Origin: Bacillota bacterium
GTDB taxonomy: Bacteria > Bacillota > Desulfotomaculia > Desulfotomaculales > Desulfohalotomaculaceae
Reading direction: 5' to 3'
Assembly: GCA_009711615.1 (NCBI GenBank)
Contig: VENI01000007.1
Span: forward strand, 106,349 to 170,348
Length of the DNA: 64,000 bases
Position numbers and translations under genes: made by a program. The notes under the pieces are model-generated. The model was not told the DNA's origin, did no database searches, and saw only the letters and a list, made by a program, of their open reading frames with translations. Below, in pieces: positions 18,220 through 27,724 of the stretch. Each line of letters starts with the position of its first letter. Position 1 is the stretch's first letter.

Positions 18220-19581
18220 TTGAAACCCAGTGAATTTGCACATCGGCTGTTGGTGAGCTTGGCCCAACAAATTAATGAAGGTATGTCTTCTGATCGCGAT
18301 AAAATAGTAGAAAGAATTATGAAAGACAGCGGAGTAAGTAAAAATGATGATCAATATAATTTTTGGAAAGACCGGGTAAACAAAAGGCTTTCCCTGTTAC
18401 TGGATGATGACAAGTCTGAAAGCATGTTGCTGGTTCATCTAATTGAAGGGGCCTGTGATGATTGCGATGATCCAGAACCATGTGTTGATGTCTGCCCAAC
18501 TGGAGCCATTGGTAAAGATAACGGTGGCAATTACAAAATTGACCCCGACCGTTGCGTTGAATGCACTTGGTGTGTAGACACCTGCATTACTGGTTCTATT
18601 GTACACCGTTCAGAGTTTGCGCAAGTGGCGGGAATGATTATGCAGCGCAGGGAAAACCCCGTTTATGCCATTCTTGCACCGTCCTTTGTGGGACAATTTG
18701 GCGACAATGTATCCCCAGAAATGTTTAAGGGTGCTTTAAAATCTATTGGATTTACAGATGTCTATGAAGTGGCCATGGCAGCAGATATAACTACAGTTCA
18801 CGAAGCTAAATTTTTTGTTAACCAGATGGAAAAAGGCGAAGATGTAGTGATTACCTCTTGCTGTTGCCCTGCTTTTATTAAGTTAGTGGAAAAAATTCGC
18901 CCCAAAGCAAGTAATCTAATATCCCCTTCTGTTTCACCGATGATTGCCATGGGCAAAATGCTTAAAAATAGTGAACCGGACTGCCGAGTGGTATTTATCG
19001 GTCCCTGCATTGCTAAGAAAGCAGAGGCTAAAAGACCAGATCTGCAACCAGGGGTGGACTGTGTATTAACCTACAAGGAAACCAAAGCATTGCTGGAAGC
19101 AGCAGGGGTTCCTCTGGACGGTTCACTGGGCGAGTTGGAAATGGAAGATGCCTCCCACGATGGACGTATTTACGCCCATACTGGTGGTGTAACCGAAGCT
19201 ATTGTCAGAGCCGTAAATAGAATTTCACCCCAGTATCAAATTAACCCAGTTCAAGGTAACGGTTTAAAAGAATGCAACAACTTATTGAAACAGATCGAAG
19301 AAGGTAGTCTAGAAGCAAATTTCATGGAGGGTATGGGTTGTCCAGGCGGTTGCGTGGGAGGACCCGGCACTATAATCTCCAAGGAACGGGGAGCAGAAAT
19401 CGTAGACCTACATGCAGAACAAGCGAAAGTTCATGAAGCGCTAGATAACCAAAAAGCCGATATTTGGAATAAGCAACACGGTTATAATAATTCAGACATG
19501 CACTCAGAAAAAGAAAATATGGCGCACCATATTTATAACACACAAGAACCACCGCAACCGTTAAGCGATGGTAGGGCATAA
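18220..19581 (+). CDS. [FeFe]-hydrogenase catalytic subunit, group B-like
   Basis: About 453 residues. Two [4Fe-4S] motifs near the N-terminus (CDDCDDPEPCVDVCP and CVECTWCVDTC) are followed by the H-cluster domain: L1 TSCCCPAF, L2 GPCIAKKAE, L3 EGMGCPGGCVGG. All H-cluster cysteines are present, so hydrogen chemistry is expected. L2 begins GPC rather than MPC, and L1 has three consecutive Cys, which fits the less-studied group B rather than classical group A enzymes. There is no N-terminal 2Fe-2S domain and no HydB/HydC partner next door, so its electron partner is unknown, probably ferredoxin. TTG start at 18220 chosen because GAGGTGA lies 6 nt upstream. The C-terminal 45 residues are a polar tail of unknown role. 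Confidence 0.9.
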   Translation: MKPSEFAHRLLVSLAQQINEGMSSDRDKIVERIMKDSGVSKNDDQYNFWKDRVNKRLSLLLDDDKSESMLLVHLIEGACDDCDDPEPCVDVCPTGAIGKDNGGNYKIDPDRCVECTWCVDTCITGSIVHRSEFAQVAGMIMQRRENPVYAILAPSFVGQFGDNVSPEMFKGALKSIGFTDVYEVAMAADITTVHEAKFFVNQMEKGEDVVITSCCCPAFIKLVEKIRPKASNLISPSVSPMIAMGKMLKNSEPDCRVVFIGPCIAKKAEAKRPDLQPGVDCVLTYKETKALLEAAGVPLDGSLGELEMEDASHDGRIYAHTGGVTEAIVRAVNRISPQYQINPVQGNGLKECNNLLKQIEEGSLEANFMEGMGCPGGCVGGPGTIISKERGAEIVDLHAEQAKVHEALDNQKADIWNKQHGYNNSDMHSEKENMAHHIYNTQEPPQPLSDGRA

Positions 19582-19616
19582 AACAGGAGGAGATAAATTA
19601 TCTCCTCCTGTTTTAT
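19580..19616 (+). terminator. Terminator of the hydrogenase gene
   Basis: Perfect stem AAAACAGGAGGAGATA paired with TATCTCCTCCTGTTTT, 3-nt loop, T-rich tail, directly after the stop codon. Confidence 0.9.
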
Positions 19617-19641
19617 ATTCTTATCTGATAAAGTTTATAAT

Positions 19642-20331
<690 letters not shown>

Positions 20332-20363
20332 TCACAATCTTGTCCCATTTGGCATGATAAATT

Positions 20364-22514
20364 TTATATATTTTTCATAGTCAAACCTACCCGCTTACGT
20401 TCATTATCAACGTCCAGCACTCTAACGTTGACAATATCCCCCACAGAAACCACTTCCAGCGGGTGTTTTATATACTTGTCGGCAATCTGAGAAATGTGCA
20501 CCAACCCATCAACTTTCACCCCAATATCCACAAATGCACCAAAGTCTATCACATTACGTACCGTACCCTTTAGTTCCATGCCGGGTTTTAAGTCTTCCAA
20601 ACTCAATACATCGGTGCGCAGTATGGGCTTAGGCAGTTCTTCCCTGGGATCGCGCCCCGGCTTCATTAATGAATCTACAATATCTTTTAATGTGGGTACC
20701 CCGGCACCAATTTTTTCTGCCATCTGTACCAAATTTATTCTAGATAACTTCTCTCTCATTTCGTTACTGCCCACATCATCTATGTTGCAGTTTATTTCTT
20801 TGAGCAGGCTTTTTACAATGTCATATGATTCAGGGTGAATAGGGGTTTTATCTAGCTTATTTTTGCCGTTTAACACCCTTAAAAAACCTACACACTGTTC
20901 ATATGTTTTTGGTCCTAATCGGGGTACTTTTTTCAGTTCGCTGCGGTTGCTAAAACGTCCTGTTTCTTCCCGGTATTTTACCAAGTTTGATGCCACTACA
21001 CTGTTAACGCCCGCAACATAGGATAATAGGGCTGCTGAGGCAGTGTTTAGGTCTACCCCCACATGGTTAACTGCCGATTCCACCACCGTAGTTAAGTTTT
21101 CTTTCAGCTTTTTCTGGTTAACATCATGCTGGTATTGCCCCACCCCCATTGATTTAGGGTCGATTTTCACCAATTCAGCCAGTGGGTCCTGCAAACGGCG
21201 GGCAATGGATACTGCACTGCGCTCCGCCACATCCAATTTGGGAAATTCCTTGCTGGCCAGTTCAGATGCAGAATATACACTGGCCCCCGCTTCACTGACG
21301 ATGATGTACTGCAATTGCTTCTTGGAGTAGTCTTTAATAAACTCTGCAATGAATTGCTCTGTTTCCCGGGAGGCAGTGCCATTACCGATAGTGACAAGAT
21401 CAATATTGTATTTATCAACCAGGCCAGTTAATACTCCCTTGGCCTGCTCCACTTTATTTTGTGGGGGAGTGGGGTAAATTACTCCCACTTCATGAAGTTT
21501 TCCTGTTTCGTCTACCACTGCCCACTTGCATCCGGTACGGTAGGCTGGATCAACTCCCAACACCACCCCACCATGTATCGGTGGCTGAAGTAGGAGTTGT
21601 TGCAAATTTTTGCTAAATACTTTTATAGCCTGCTGCTCTGCAGTTTCGGTAAGCTCATTTCTCACTTCCCTTTCCACGGCCGGTAATACCAGGCGGTTTA
21701 AGGCATCTCTTATAGCTTCTTTTACAATATCAGTGGTGATACTGTTTTCTTGCACCCATACTTTATAAAGATGGCATAAAATCTGCTGCTCATCCACTAT
21801 GATTTTTACTCTTAGAAATTCTTCACGCTCACCCCGATTAATGGCTAGTATGCGATGCGGTGGCATTTTTTCCACGGGCTGACTGAATTCATAATACATT
21901 TCATATACTGAGCTTGCATCTTTATCCTTTGCCGTGGTTGTTACAGTGCCCTGTTTAGTCATGTACTTGCGAATCCATTTCCGAACATCTGGGTTGTCTG
22001 ACACCATTTCCGCTACAATATCCTGCGCACCCTGCAAAGCCTCATCTGAAGAGGTTACTTCTTTTTCCTCAGATATGTATTGAGCCGCTTCTTGATCCCT
22101 ATCCCCTTCTTTCGGGAAAGAAATCAGGTATTCTGCCAGCGGTTGCAAGCCCTTTTCTTTGGCCATAGTGGCCTTGGTACGCCGCTTTTGCCTATATGGG
22201 CGGTACAGATCTTCAACATCGGTAATTTTAGTGGCATTAAGTATCTGCTGTTTTAATTCGGGGGTGAGTTTTCCCTGCTCATCAATCAAACGTAACACTT
22301 CTTCTTTTCGTTGAGCCAAATTGCGGAAAAATTTTAGTTTTTCATCTATCTCACGAACTTGTACTTCGCTTAGTTCACCGGTTACTTCTTTACGATATCG
22401 CGAAATAAAGGGTACAGTGTTGCCCTCATCTAAAAGGCTAATGGTTTTTGTCACCTGATTGCTTTTAATACCGGTGGCCTCTGCAACTTGTCTAATAATT
22501 ATTGACTCGTCCAT
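20364..22514 (-). CDS. tex: Tex family S1 RNA-binding protein
   Basis: A 716-residue Tex protein: N-terminal helical Tex region (ISRYRKEVTGEL at about 39-50), YqgF/RNase H-like domain (VVLGVDPAYRTGCKWAVVDETG at about 320), helix-hairpin-helix segments (DLNTASAALLSYVAGV, then FSNRSELKKVPRLGPKTYEQ) and a C-terminal S1 domain (GMELKGTVRNVIDFGAFVDIGV to MKNI). Tex binds nucleic acid and is linked to transcription and RNA quality control. Length is slightly below the usual 720-780. ATG with GGAGGT upstream. Probably monocistronic. Confidence 0.96.
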   Translation of the reverse strand: MDESIIIRQVAEATGIKSNQVTKTISLLDEGNTVPFISRYRKEVTGELSEVQVREIDEKLKFFRNLAQRKEEVLRLIDEQGKLTPELKQQILNATKITDVEDLYRPYRQKRRTKATMAKEKGLQPLAEYLISFPKEGDRDQEAAQYISEEKEVTSSDEALQGAQDIVAEMVSDNPDVRKWIRKYMTKQGTVTTTAKDKDASSVYEMYYEFSQPVEKMPPHRILAINRGEREEFLRVKIIVDEQQILCHLYKVWVQENSITTDIVKEAIRDALNRLVLPAVEREVRNELTETAEQQAIKVFSKNLQQLLLQPPIHGGVVLGVDPAYRTGCKWAVVDETGKLHEVGVIYPTPPQNKVEQAKGVLTGLVDKYNIDLVTIGNGTASRETEQFIAEFIKDYSKKQLQYIIVSEAGASVYSASELASKEFPKLDVAERSAVSIARRLQDPLAELVKIDPKSMGVGQYQHDVNQKKLKENLTTVVESAVNHVGVDLNTASAALLSYVAGVNSVVASNLVKYREETGRFSNRSELKKVPRLGPKTYEQCVGFLRVLNGKNKLDKTPIHPESYDIVKSLLKEINCNIDDVGSNEMREKLSRINLVQMAEKIGAGVPTLKDIVDSLMKPGRDPREELPKPILRTDVLSLEDLKPGMELKGTVRNVIDFGAFVDIGVKVDGLVHISQIADKYIKHPLEVVSVGDIVNVRVLDVDNERKRVGLTMKNI

Positions 22515-22595
22515 TAGTTACCTCCAAAAGTTTAAATTCCAGTATATAATATTCTATTTATTTTTCCCCTACTTGTCCATTAATTAATATTAAAA

Positions 22596-22618
22596 TTACC
22601 GGGGCATTACCCCGGTAA
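22596..22618 (-). terminator. Terminator of the 22621-22983 gene
   Basis: GC-rich stem TTACCGGGG / CCCCGGTAA, followed on the minus strand by ATTTTAAT, right after the stop codon. Confidence 0.75.
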
Positions 22619-22620
22619 AG

Positions 22621-22983
22621 TTATACTTTCTTTTGTTTAGGTAACATTCTTACTTGCCTTCTAGGTGCAAAAAAAGGTGGGAAAGCAGGTCTTTGATTTG
22701 TCCTAATGGCATTTACTATCTCCCCTGCAGTTACGTTACCGTTAAAACGATGTTCACCATCTAACAGTACCAGTGGTAGCTTTGACTTTAATAACAATGG
22801 TAATTGAATTGGGAATTTGTCTAGTTCTCTACCTAATATATTTATAAATTCCACCGCAACTATATCTCTCATTTTTTTCTGCAATTCCGCAGCCAACGAA
22901 TCTGCCAATTGCCTATGACTATTTGCAACTGGCAAATCTATGCCCAAAACGGAAACTGTATGCTTTCTTGTAACAGGTCTCAT
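22621..22983 (-). CDS. Small hypothetical protein, thioredoxin-fold-like C-terminus
   Basis: A 120-residue protein that I cannot assign. The C-terminal half reads KLPLVLLDGEHRFNGNVTAGEIVNAI, which resembles the last strands and helix of thioredoxin-fold proteins (cis-Pro region followed by a G-x-hydrophobic-x-G turn), and the N-terminus SVLGIDLPVA could be a first beta strand. There is no CxxC motif and no cysteine at all, so a redox role is unlikely. The C-terminus is basic (RRQVRMLPKQKKV). ATG with GGGAGGTG upstream. Own terminator, so a real single-gene unit. Confidence 0.6.
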   Translation of the reverse strand: MRPVTRKHTVSVLGIDLPVANSHRQLADSLAAELQKKMRDIVAVEFINILGRELDKFPIQLPLLLKSKLPLVLLDGEHRFNGNVTAGEIVNAIRTNQRPAFPPFFAPRRQVRMLPKQKKV

Positions 22984-23065
22984 AAATATAACACCTCCCT
23001 ATTTTTCATTGTTACTCATTAAATCATTTTATGATAGTCTACTAAACTTTGTGAGCAGATCATGC

Positions 23066-23095
23066 ATTAAAAAAAGGCAGCGACATCGCTACCTT
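23066..23095 (-). terminator. Terminator of the PTS_EIIC-like gene
   Basis: Near-perfect stem (AAGGTAGCG / CGCTGCCTT on the minus strand) followed by seven T residues. Confidence 0.8.
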
Positions 23096-23121
23096 AAATA
23101 TACTATATTAATAGTTCTTAT

Positions 23122-24141
23122 TTATAAATCCAATTTCATATCTCCATCTTTTATTAAACCTAACCGCCTCATGTATACTGCTGCCACCAATGCAATTATA
23201 GCAGGTGCAATGAAGTGTAAAAGTATTATTTTAGAAATTACTGAACCGGAAAAGCCCATTGCAGTTACCGTGGTAAATTGACCAACTAAGCCGGCAGTAC
23301 CCATCCCAGCTCCTAGGTGGATGTTCTCCATTTCAAACACTTTGGTGGCCAGTGGCCCTATCGCTGCCCCGGCCAAAGTTGGCGGCAGTAATATCCAGGG
23401 GTTCTTAACTATGTTCGGTATTTGCAACATGGAAGTGCCTAACCCCTGAGCTAGCAAACCCCCAATGCGGTTTTCACGGTAACTTATTACCGCAAACCCC
23501 ACCATTTGGGCAGCACAACCAACAGTGGCAGCACCGGCAGCCAAACCACTCAGTTCCATCATGATGGCCAGTGCGGCACTGCTAATTGGTGCAGTAAGGG
23601 CCAGACCCATCACTACCGCCACCAGAATTCCCATAGGAATTGGTTGCAATTCTGTGGCCCACTCTATAAGACTGCCCAACTGCTTCATGCCAGAACTTAT
23701 CACTGGGCCCACTGTACCAGCTGCCGCAAAACCAACCAGTATGGTCACCACTGGAGTAACTATAATATCAACCGGAGTTTCCTTATTTACCACTTTCCCA
23801 ATCTCAGTTCCAATAACTGCAGAAACAAAACTACCTGCAGGGCCTCCCAGCAGGTATCCAGCAGCACCGGTAATGGCCGATGAAAATAATACCAGTGGCG
23901 GTGCTTGCAAACCATAGGCCACAGCCACACCAATGGCCGCACCCACCACATTCTTATCCATCGCCAATGAACCGGCTTCAACCAGAAAATTAATATGTAA
24001 CTTTTCACCAAAAGTTTTAACTATCAAGCCAATAATAAGAGAAGCAAACAGCCCCAGTGCCATTGAACCCATAGCCTGTATCAGATATCTTTGTACCGAA
24101 ATTTCTATATTCTTTCTTTTAAGAAATGTTTGTTCAGCCAC
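23122..24141 (-). CDS. PTS_EIIC_2-like integral membrane protein
   Basis: About 339 residues with roughly nine hydrophobic segments, Gly/Ala rich. It matches the 'PTS sugar transporter subunit IIC' family PF13303 by pattern (LGLFASLIIGLIVKTFGEKL, GAAGYLLGGPAGSFVSAVIGTEIG, LAGAAIGPLATKVFEMEN), a group without EIIA/EIIB partners in most genomes, as here, so phosphotransfer is doubtful and the substrate unknown. The start is placed at GTG 24141, with GAGGGAG 8-9 nt upstream, which gives an 8-nt overlap with the stop of the HD-GYP gene; a TTG at 24162 would give a longer overlap. The overlap argues for translational coupling with the signalling gene. Confidence 0.8.
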   Translation of the reverse strand: MAEQTFLKRKNIEISVQRYLIQAMGSMALGLFASLIIGLIVKTFGEKLHINFLVEAGSLAMDKNVVGAAIGVAVAYGLQAPPLVLFSSAITGAAGYLLGGPAGSFVSAVIGTEIGKVVNKETPVDIIVTPVVTILVGFAAAGTVGPVISSGMKQLGSLIEWATELQPIPMGILVAVVMGLALTAPISSAALAIMMELSGLAAGAATVGCAAQMVGFAVISYRENRIGGLLAQGLGTSMLQIPNIVKNPWILLPPTLAGAAIGPLATKVFEMENIHLGAGMGTAGLVGQFTTVTAMGFSGSVISKIILLHFIAPAIIALVAAVYMRRLGLIKDGDMKLDL

Positions 24142-25312
24142 TAATTTTTCTCCCTCGCTCAATTTCAGGCATTACACAGAATTTAGAAGGTGTCAATTTG
24201 CCATTGTCAATTAATTTAACAGCTACATTAACCATCTCAGGATCGTAATCTCTACCAGCATTACTTATTAGTTCCTTTTTTACTTCTTCCAGAGTATAGC
24301 GTTGTTTACTGTGTGGACGATATGTAGTCATAATATCAAAAGTGTCAGCAATTGACAAGATACGAGAGTATAGCGGAATGTCTTCACCTTTTAAATTATC
24401 TGGGTAACCTGAACCATCAAATCTCTCATGGTGATGCCTTACATGGGTAGATAATTCATAAAACACCGCAAACTCTTCCAAAATATCCGCTCCAGCCACC
24501 GGATGAATTTGCAGTTCCTTCTCTTCGGCCTTGTTTAATGCACCATTTTTCATTAGTACTTCAGGGGAAACAGCAAGCTTGCCAATATCATGCAACATAG
24601 AAACAATATAAAGTTGCTCCATCTCCTGGTCATTAAGCCCCAGTTCCAATCCCAGTATAATTGCATATTGCGCCACTGACTGGCAGTGCCCCCTGGTATA
24701 AACATCCAACCCGGCTACGTATTTTGCAAAATAAGATAGTACCTCTGGATTGTCTGAAAATATTTTGTGATACATGTGCATTATTTCCCGGTCAAAGTTA
24801 CCAGCTGAAAACTCATTAAATATTACCACAGCACAATATTTTTTCCCACCATGCTCTAATATTCTACCACTGATTTCCACCGGAATGGGATTGGCCAGAA
24901 GGCTAGTTGAAACATAACTTTTTTCCATAAAAATATCCTTGTGTTCTACAATTAATTGTATTATTGGGCTGATAAAATGATTATTTTTGTTTTTTCTTCG
25001 CCGGTCGTAAAGCAGGTCACCAATAAACTCATTTTCAACTTCAGGCAGATTCTTTCCCATCCAGGCCAAGGCACTTTCATTGGCCATCAACAGGCTACCT
25101 TCATCATCCAGTACAATAACAGGACCGGGGAAAAGTTCCACCATACGATGATCTGAAGCGGTGTTTTGAACAGCTCTGAAATGCAGTTCATCCAAGTTTA
25201 GTTTATGTAATCTGGTGGAATTAATACGTTTACTCAATGGTTTCCAAGGGTCTATCGACATTTTTCCCCTTACTATTTCGTACAAGAGAACAGACAACTG
25301 ATTACTTAGCAC
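24134..25312 (-). CDS. PAS and HD-GYP domain protein (probable c-di-GMP phosphodiesterase)
   Basis: A 392-residue protein: PAS-like domain (about 60-170; VIVLDDEGSLLMANESALAWMGK) and HD-GYP domain (190-375) with HDIGKL, HHERFDGSGYP and DTFDIMTTYRPHSK, the residues expected for metal binding and c-di-GMP hydrolysis. No membrane segment is evident, so it is probably cytoplasmic. GTG 25312 has GGGGG upstream; ATG 25261 (MSIDPW) with AAGGGG is equally possible. Translationally coupled to the EIIC-like membrane protein downstream, which may be its output or its signal source. Confidence 0.88.
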   Translation of the reverse strand: MLSNQLSVLLYEIVRGKMSIDPWKPLSKRINSTRLHKLNLDELHFRAVQNTASDHRMVELFPGPVIVLDDEGSLLMANESALAWMGKNLPEVENEFIGDLLYDRRRKNKNNHFISPIIQLIVEHKDIFMEKSYVSTSLLANPIPVEISGRILEHGGKKYCAVVIFNEFSAGNFDREIMHMYHKIFSDNPEVLSYFAKYVAGLDVYTRGHCQSVAQYAIILGLELGLNDQEMEQLYIVSMLHDIGKLAVSPEVLMKNGALNKAEEKELQIHPVAGADILEEFAVFYELSTHVRHHHERFDGSGYPDNLKGEDIPLYSRILSIADTFDIMTTYRPHSKQRYTLEEVKKELISNAGRDYDPEMVNVAVKLIDNGKLTPSKFCVMPEIERGRKISG

Positions 25313-25651
25313 AGTTACCCCCTTCTCCCCTTATAATTTTTGAACAATTAAAACTATTTGTTCATTTGCATCATAAGTTCTATATGTAACCCTAAATTCC
25401 TCCCCAAATCTTATTTTTATGTTCATTAAATTTTATTATCAATATTAATTATGTCGAATCACTTTACATAATGTCATATACCGTTTGCACCATTTCACAA
25501 TCTTTACACTTATAAAGTAATATTTTATATATGGTAACAAAGTGAACTTGTAACTATCGAACAAAGTTTTTATATCTATCTATTAAAAAATAATGTAGAA
25601 AATATAAAAAAACTGACCGTCTTTTGCGGCCAGTTCTAATGTTTACCACTA
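25313..25651. other. Intergenic region upstream of the HD-GYP gene
   Basis: An AT-rich stretch without a credible gene. It holds the terminator of the CBS gene at its distal end and an inverted repeat GAACAA-N10-TTGTTC near 25347, about 40 nt upstream of the HD-GYP start, which could be an operator. I see no clear -10/-35 pair. Confidence 0.4.
25605..25635 (-). terminator. Terminator of the CBS-domain gene
   Basis: Stem AACTGGCCG / CGGTCAGTT (one mismatch) followed by TTTTTT on the minus strand. Confidence 0.8.
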
Positions 25652-26188
25652 TTAAATTTGACATTCCGGCATATTTTCAAATAACTTTTCTATCTCTTCA
25701 ACAATTTCTACAATTCTTATTGTACCTACTAATTTATCATTACCGTCCATTACCGGCAGCAAGTTGATATGATTTTTAACCATTAAATGTATTGCCTTTA
25801 ATATTGTGTCCTCTTGATATACTGTAATAAGTTCTAGGTGCTGCATAACATCTTTTACTTTTTTCTTGCAATTCTCCCTGCAACGCTCTTTAAACAAACC
25901 TTCCACCATAAACGGTTCTGCAACATGAGAATATGATTCTATCCAGAAATTTTTTTCCATATATTTTTCTTCAAAAAGTGCTGGATCTAAGGCAGAAAGT
26001 AGGTTTCGCATGGTTAATAATCCTACCAATTCAGTACCGGATACTACCAAAACCGTTCGATAGTTTAAGCCAGAATCTCTATATGAATTTAAGAGTTTCC
26101 TAACTGCACTGGCAATAGATTCATTGGGTTCAACTCTAGAATACTGTTCTAAAGGAATCATTATATCCTTGATATGTTTTTCAGGCAT
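25652..26188 (-). CDS. CBS domain pair protein
   Basis: A 178-residue protein built of two CBS motifs: residues about 5-75 (IKDIMIPLEQYSRVEPNESIASAVRKLL, VLVVSGTELVGLLTMRNLL) and 110-175 (VKDVMQHLELITVYQEDTILKAIHLMV, LLPVMDGNDKLVGTIRIVEIVEEI). Stand-alone CBS pairs bind adenine nucleotides and usually regulate a partner. The linker between the motifs has two close cysteines (ERCRENCKKK), unusual for the family and possibly redox or metal related. Monocistronic. Confidence 0.87.
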   Translation of the reverse strand: MPEKHIKDIMIPLEQYSRVEPNESIASAVRKLLNSYRDSGLNYRTVLVVSGTELVGLLTMRNLLSALDPALFEEKYMEKNFWIESYSHVAEPFMVEGLFKERCRENCKKKVKDVMQHLELITVYQEDTILKAIHLMVKNHINLLPVMDGNDKLVGTIRIVEIVEEIEKLFENMPECQI

Positions 26189-26303
26189 TATATTTTTTCA
26201 CCTACCTCTTTAACTAAATTTTAGGATTAGTGTTATTACAGTATATTCTACAACGCTGACATATATTCTGTCACTACATATAAGCAAGTTATTAAAATAA
26301 CAA

Positions 26304-26326
26304 GAGCTGGTCTTAAAGACCAGCTT
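26304..26326 (-). terminator. Terminator of the nitroreductase gene
   Basis: Perfect stem GCTGGTCT / AGACCAGC with a 3-nt loop, 13 nt past the stop codon; a moderate T tract follows on the minus strand. Confidence 0.7.
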
Positions 26327-26338
26327 CTGGTTATAATT

Positions 26339-26899
26339 TTATCCCCCAAAAATAGGATATTCTTTTCGGGATGGTCCACTTCCGGGTTGCTTCTCAGGAT
26401 ACCCTAAAGCCATCGGAGCAACAACTTTATACTCCTCAGGTATACCATGCTTTTGCTTGAACTCTGCAGTGTCAAACAATTGGTGGGCAAAACCAATCCA
26501 GCATGTGCCTAACCCTTTGTCATGGGCTGCAAGCATTAAGTTCTGTGCAGCCAAACTGCAGTCATAAATGTACCAACTGGATTCTGAATTGCCATAAATA
26601 ACCACTACAGTGGAGGCGTTGTGAAAGATGTTAAAATCAGCACTTTCCAGTCTATTCTTATATTTCTGCATATCTGAGTTTTCACTAATTGCTGCTACTA
26701 AACCTTTTTTTGCTTGATCAGATAATTCTTTTAGATATTCCTTACCTTCTAAAATGAGAAAACCCCATGGCTGGGTGTTCATGGCACTGGGGGCCCACAC
26801 TGCCAAGTCAATAAGCTCTCTAATTACTTTTTCTTCCACCGGTCTATCGGTGTATTTACGTACACTGCGTCTAGTTTTAATAGTTTCTAGTGTTTCCAT
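26339..26899 (-). CDS. Nitroreductase family flavoprotein
   Basis: A 186-residue FMN-binding nitroreductase-like protein. Family features: TIKTRRSVRKYTDRPVEE at the N-terminus, WAPSAMNTQPWGFLIL (about 35-50), AAQNLMLAAHDKGLGTCWIG (about 117-136) and a C-terminal ALGYPEK. Such enzymes reduce nitro groups, quinones or other acceptors with NAD(P)H; the physiological substrate is not predictable. No neighbours of related function. Confidence 0.9.
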   Translation of the reverse strand: METLETIKTRRSVRKYTDRPVEEKVIRELIDLAVWAPSAMNTQPWGFLILEGKEYLKELSDQAKKGLVAAISENSDMQKYKNRLESADFNIFHNASTVVVIYGNSESSWYIYDCSLAAQNLMLAAHDKGLGTCWIGFAHQLFDTAEFKQKHGIPEEYKVVAPMALGYPEKQPGSGPSRKEYPIFGG

Positions 26900-26976
26900 A
26901 GGTAGTTTTTGGCCTCCTTTTAATGATCTCTAATATAGAAATGTACTATGCTAAACCAAAAAATCCCTTCATATAT

Positions 26977-27231
26977 TTATTCTTTATTTTTTAACCGCAG
27001 CAACGATTCATGCAGTTCTAATAATGGACCTGATATGTGTAGTATTTCCTGCTCTATGGTAGCATAATCATTGTTTCTGAGAGCTCCCATTAAATGCCCC
27101 ATATGCTCCCCAGCAATTAACGCCCAGTCCAACGGCGGGCGATTATTATCCGCCTCTTCATCACCGTGTTTCATCCGGTTTATTTCTGCTTGCAGTAAGG
27201 TTTTTGATAAAAAGTCATGGCCATTAGTCAT
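26977..27231 (-). CDS. Small helical hypothetical protein (MazG-like features)
   Basis: 84 residues, all-alpha. WALIAGEHMGHLMGALRNNDYATIEQEILHISG is reminiscent of the helices of MazG-like or DUF550 pyrophosphohydrolases (E-x2-E type metal-binding helices), but the expected acidic pairs are incomplete, so catalytic activity is doubtful. Not firmly assigned. Preceded on its strand by a Shine-Dalgarno-like GGGAGGAT before the ATG. Confidence 0.6.
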   Translation of the reverse strand: MTNGHDFLSKTLLQAEINRMKHGDEEADNNRPPLDWALIAGEHMGHLMGALRNNDYATIEQEILHISGPLLELHESLLRLKNKE

Positions 27232-27407
27232 ATTTCATCCTCCCGAACATATATTCTATTGTTTCTTTCTCCTTTATTTAACAATCTCCTTTATAAAGAA
27301 AGGAATTATCAAATTTGATGGCTATGGTTTTCTTCTGTCGTATACAATAAAAGTGGTATACAACTATGGCAACCTTATAGTAAGATATAGAAAAATCGAT
27401 ATTCTTT

Positions 27408-27582
27408 AGACAGGCGCTATACATTTGTATGAAATGTGTATAGCTTAAATGGGAAGTTCGGTGAAAATCCGGCACGGTTCCCGCCACTGTAATTCGGAGT
27501 AACCTGCAAGATGTCACTGCTTTTGTATGAGCGGGAAGGCGCAGGGAGCGTAGAAGATAAGTCAGGAGACCTGCCTGTTTAA
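27408..27582 (+). promoter_or_regulatory. Cobalamin (AdoCbl) riboswitch upstream of cbiMNQO
   Basis: Contains the hallmarks of a class I cobalamin riboswitch in order: ATGGGAAG, CGGTGAAAATCCGGCACGG, CCGCCACTGTAA and the B12 box GTCAGGAGACCTGCC, with the P1 arms ACAGGCG / CCTGCCTGT. It lies about 140 nt before cbiM and is followed by a terminator hairpin, so high adenosylcobalamin should shut off cobalt uptake genes. Confidence 0.96.
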
Positions 27583-27655
27583 AAACACAAATAACCTACG
27601 GGATATAGGGCTTGTTTAGATAATTGCTGGTGTTAATGTAGGCAATCGTATTTCT

Positions 27656-27692
27656 AAGCATTTAAACTTCCTGGGTTTAAATGCTTTTTTTT
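27656..27692 (+). terminator. Riboswitch expression-platform terminator before cbiM
   Basis: Stem AAGCATTTAAAC / GTTTAAATGCTT (minor loop adjustment) followed by eight T residues, between the cobalamin riboswitch and the cbiM ribosome site. Its position inside the leader argues for transcriptional attenuation rather than only translational control. Confidence 0.85.
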
Positions 27693-27724
27693 ATTTGGTT
27701 GACTTTTTATTTAGGAGGATTATT

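Noticed and set aside
23506..23917. Plus-strand open frames of 125-130 codons opposite the PTS_EIIC-like gene.
   Set aside because: Composition mirrors the Gly/Ala-rich membrane protein on the other strand; no ribosome site.
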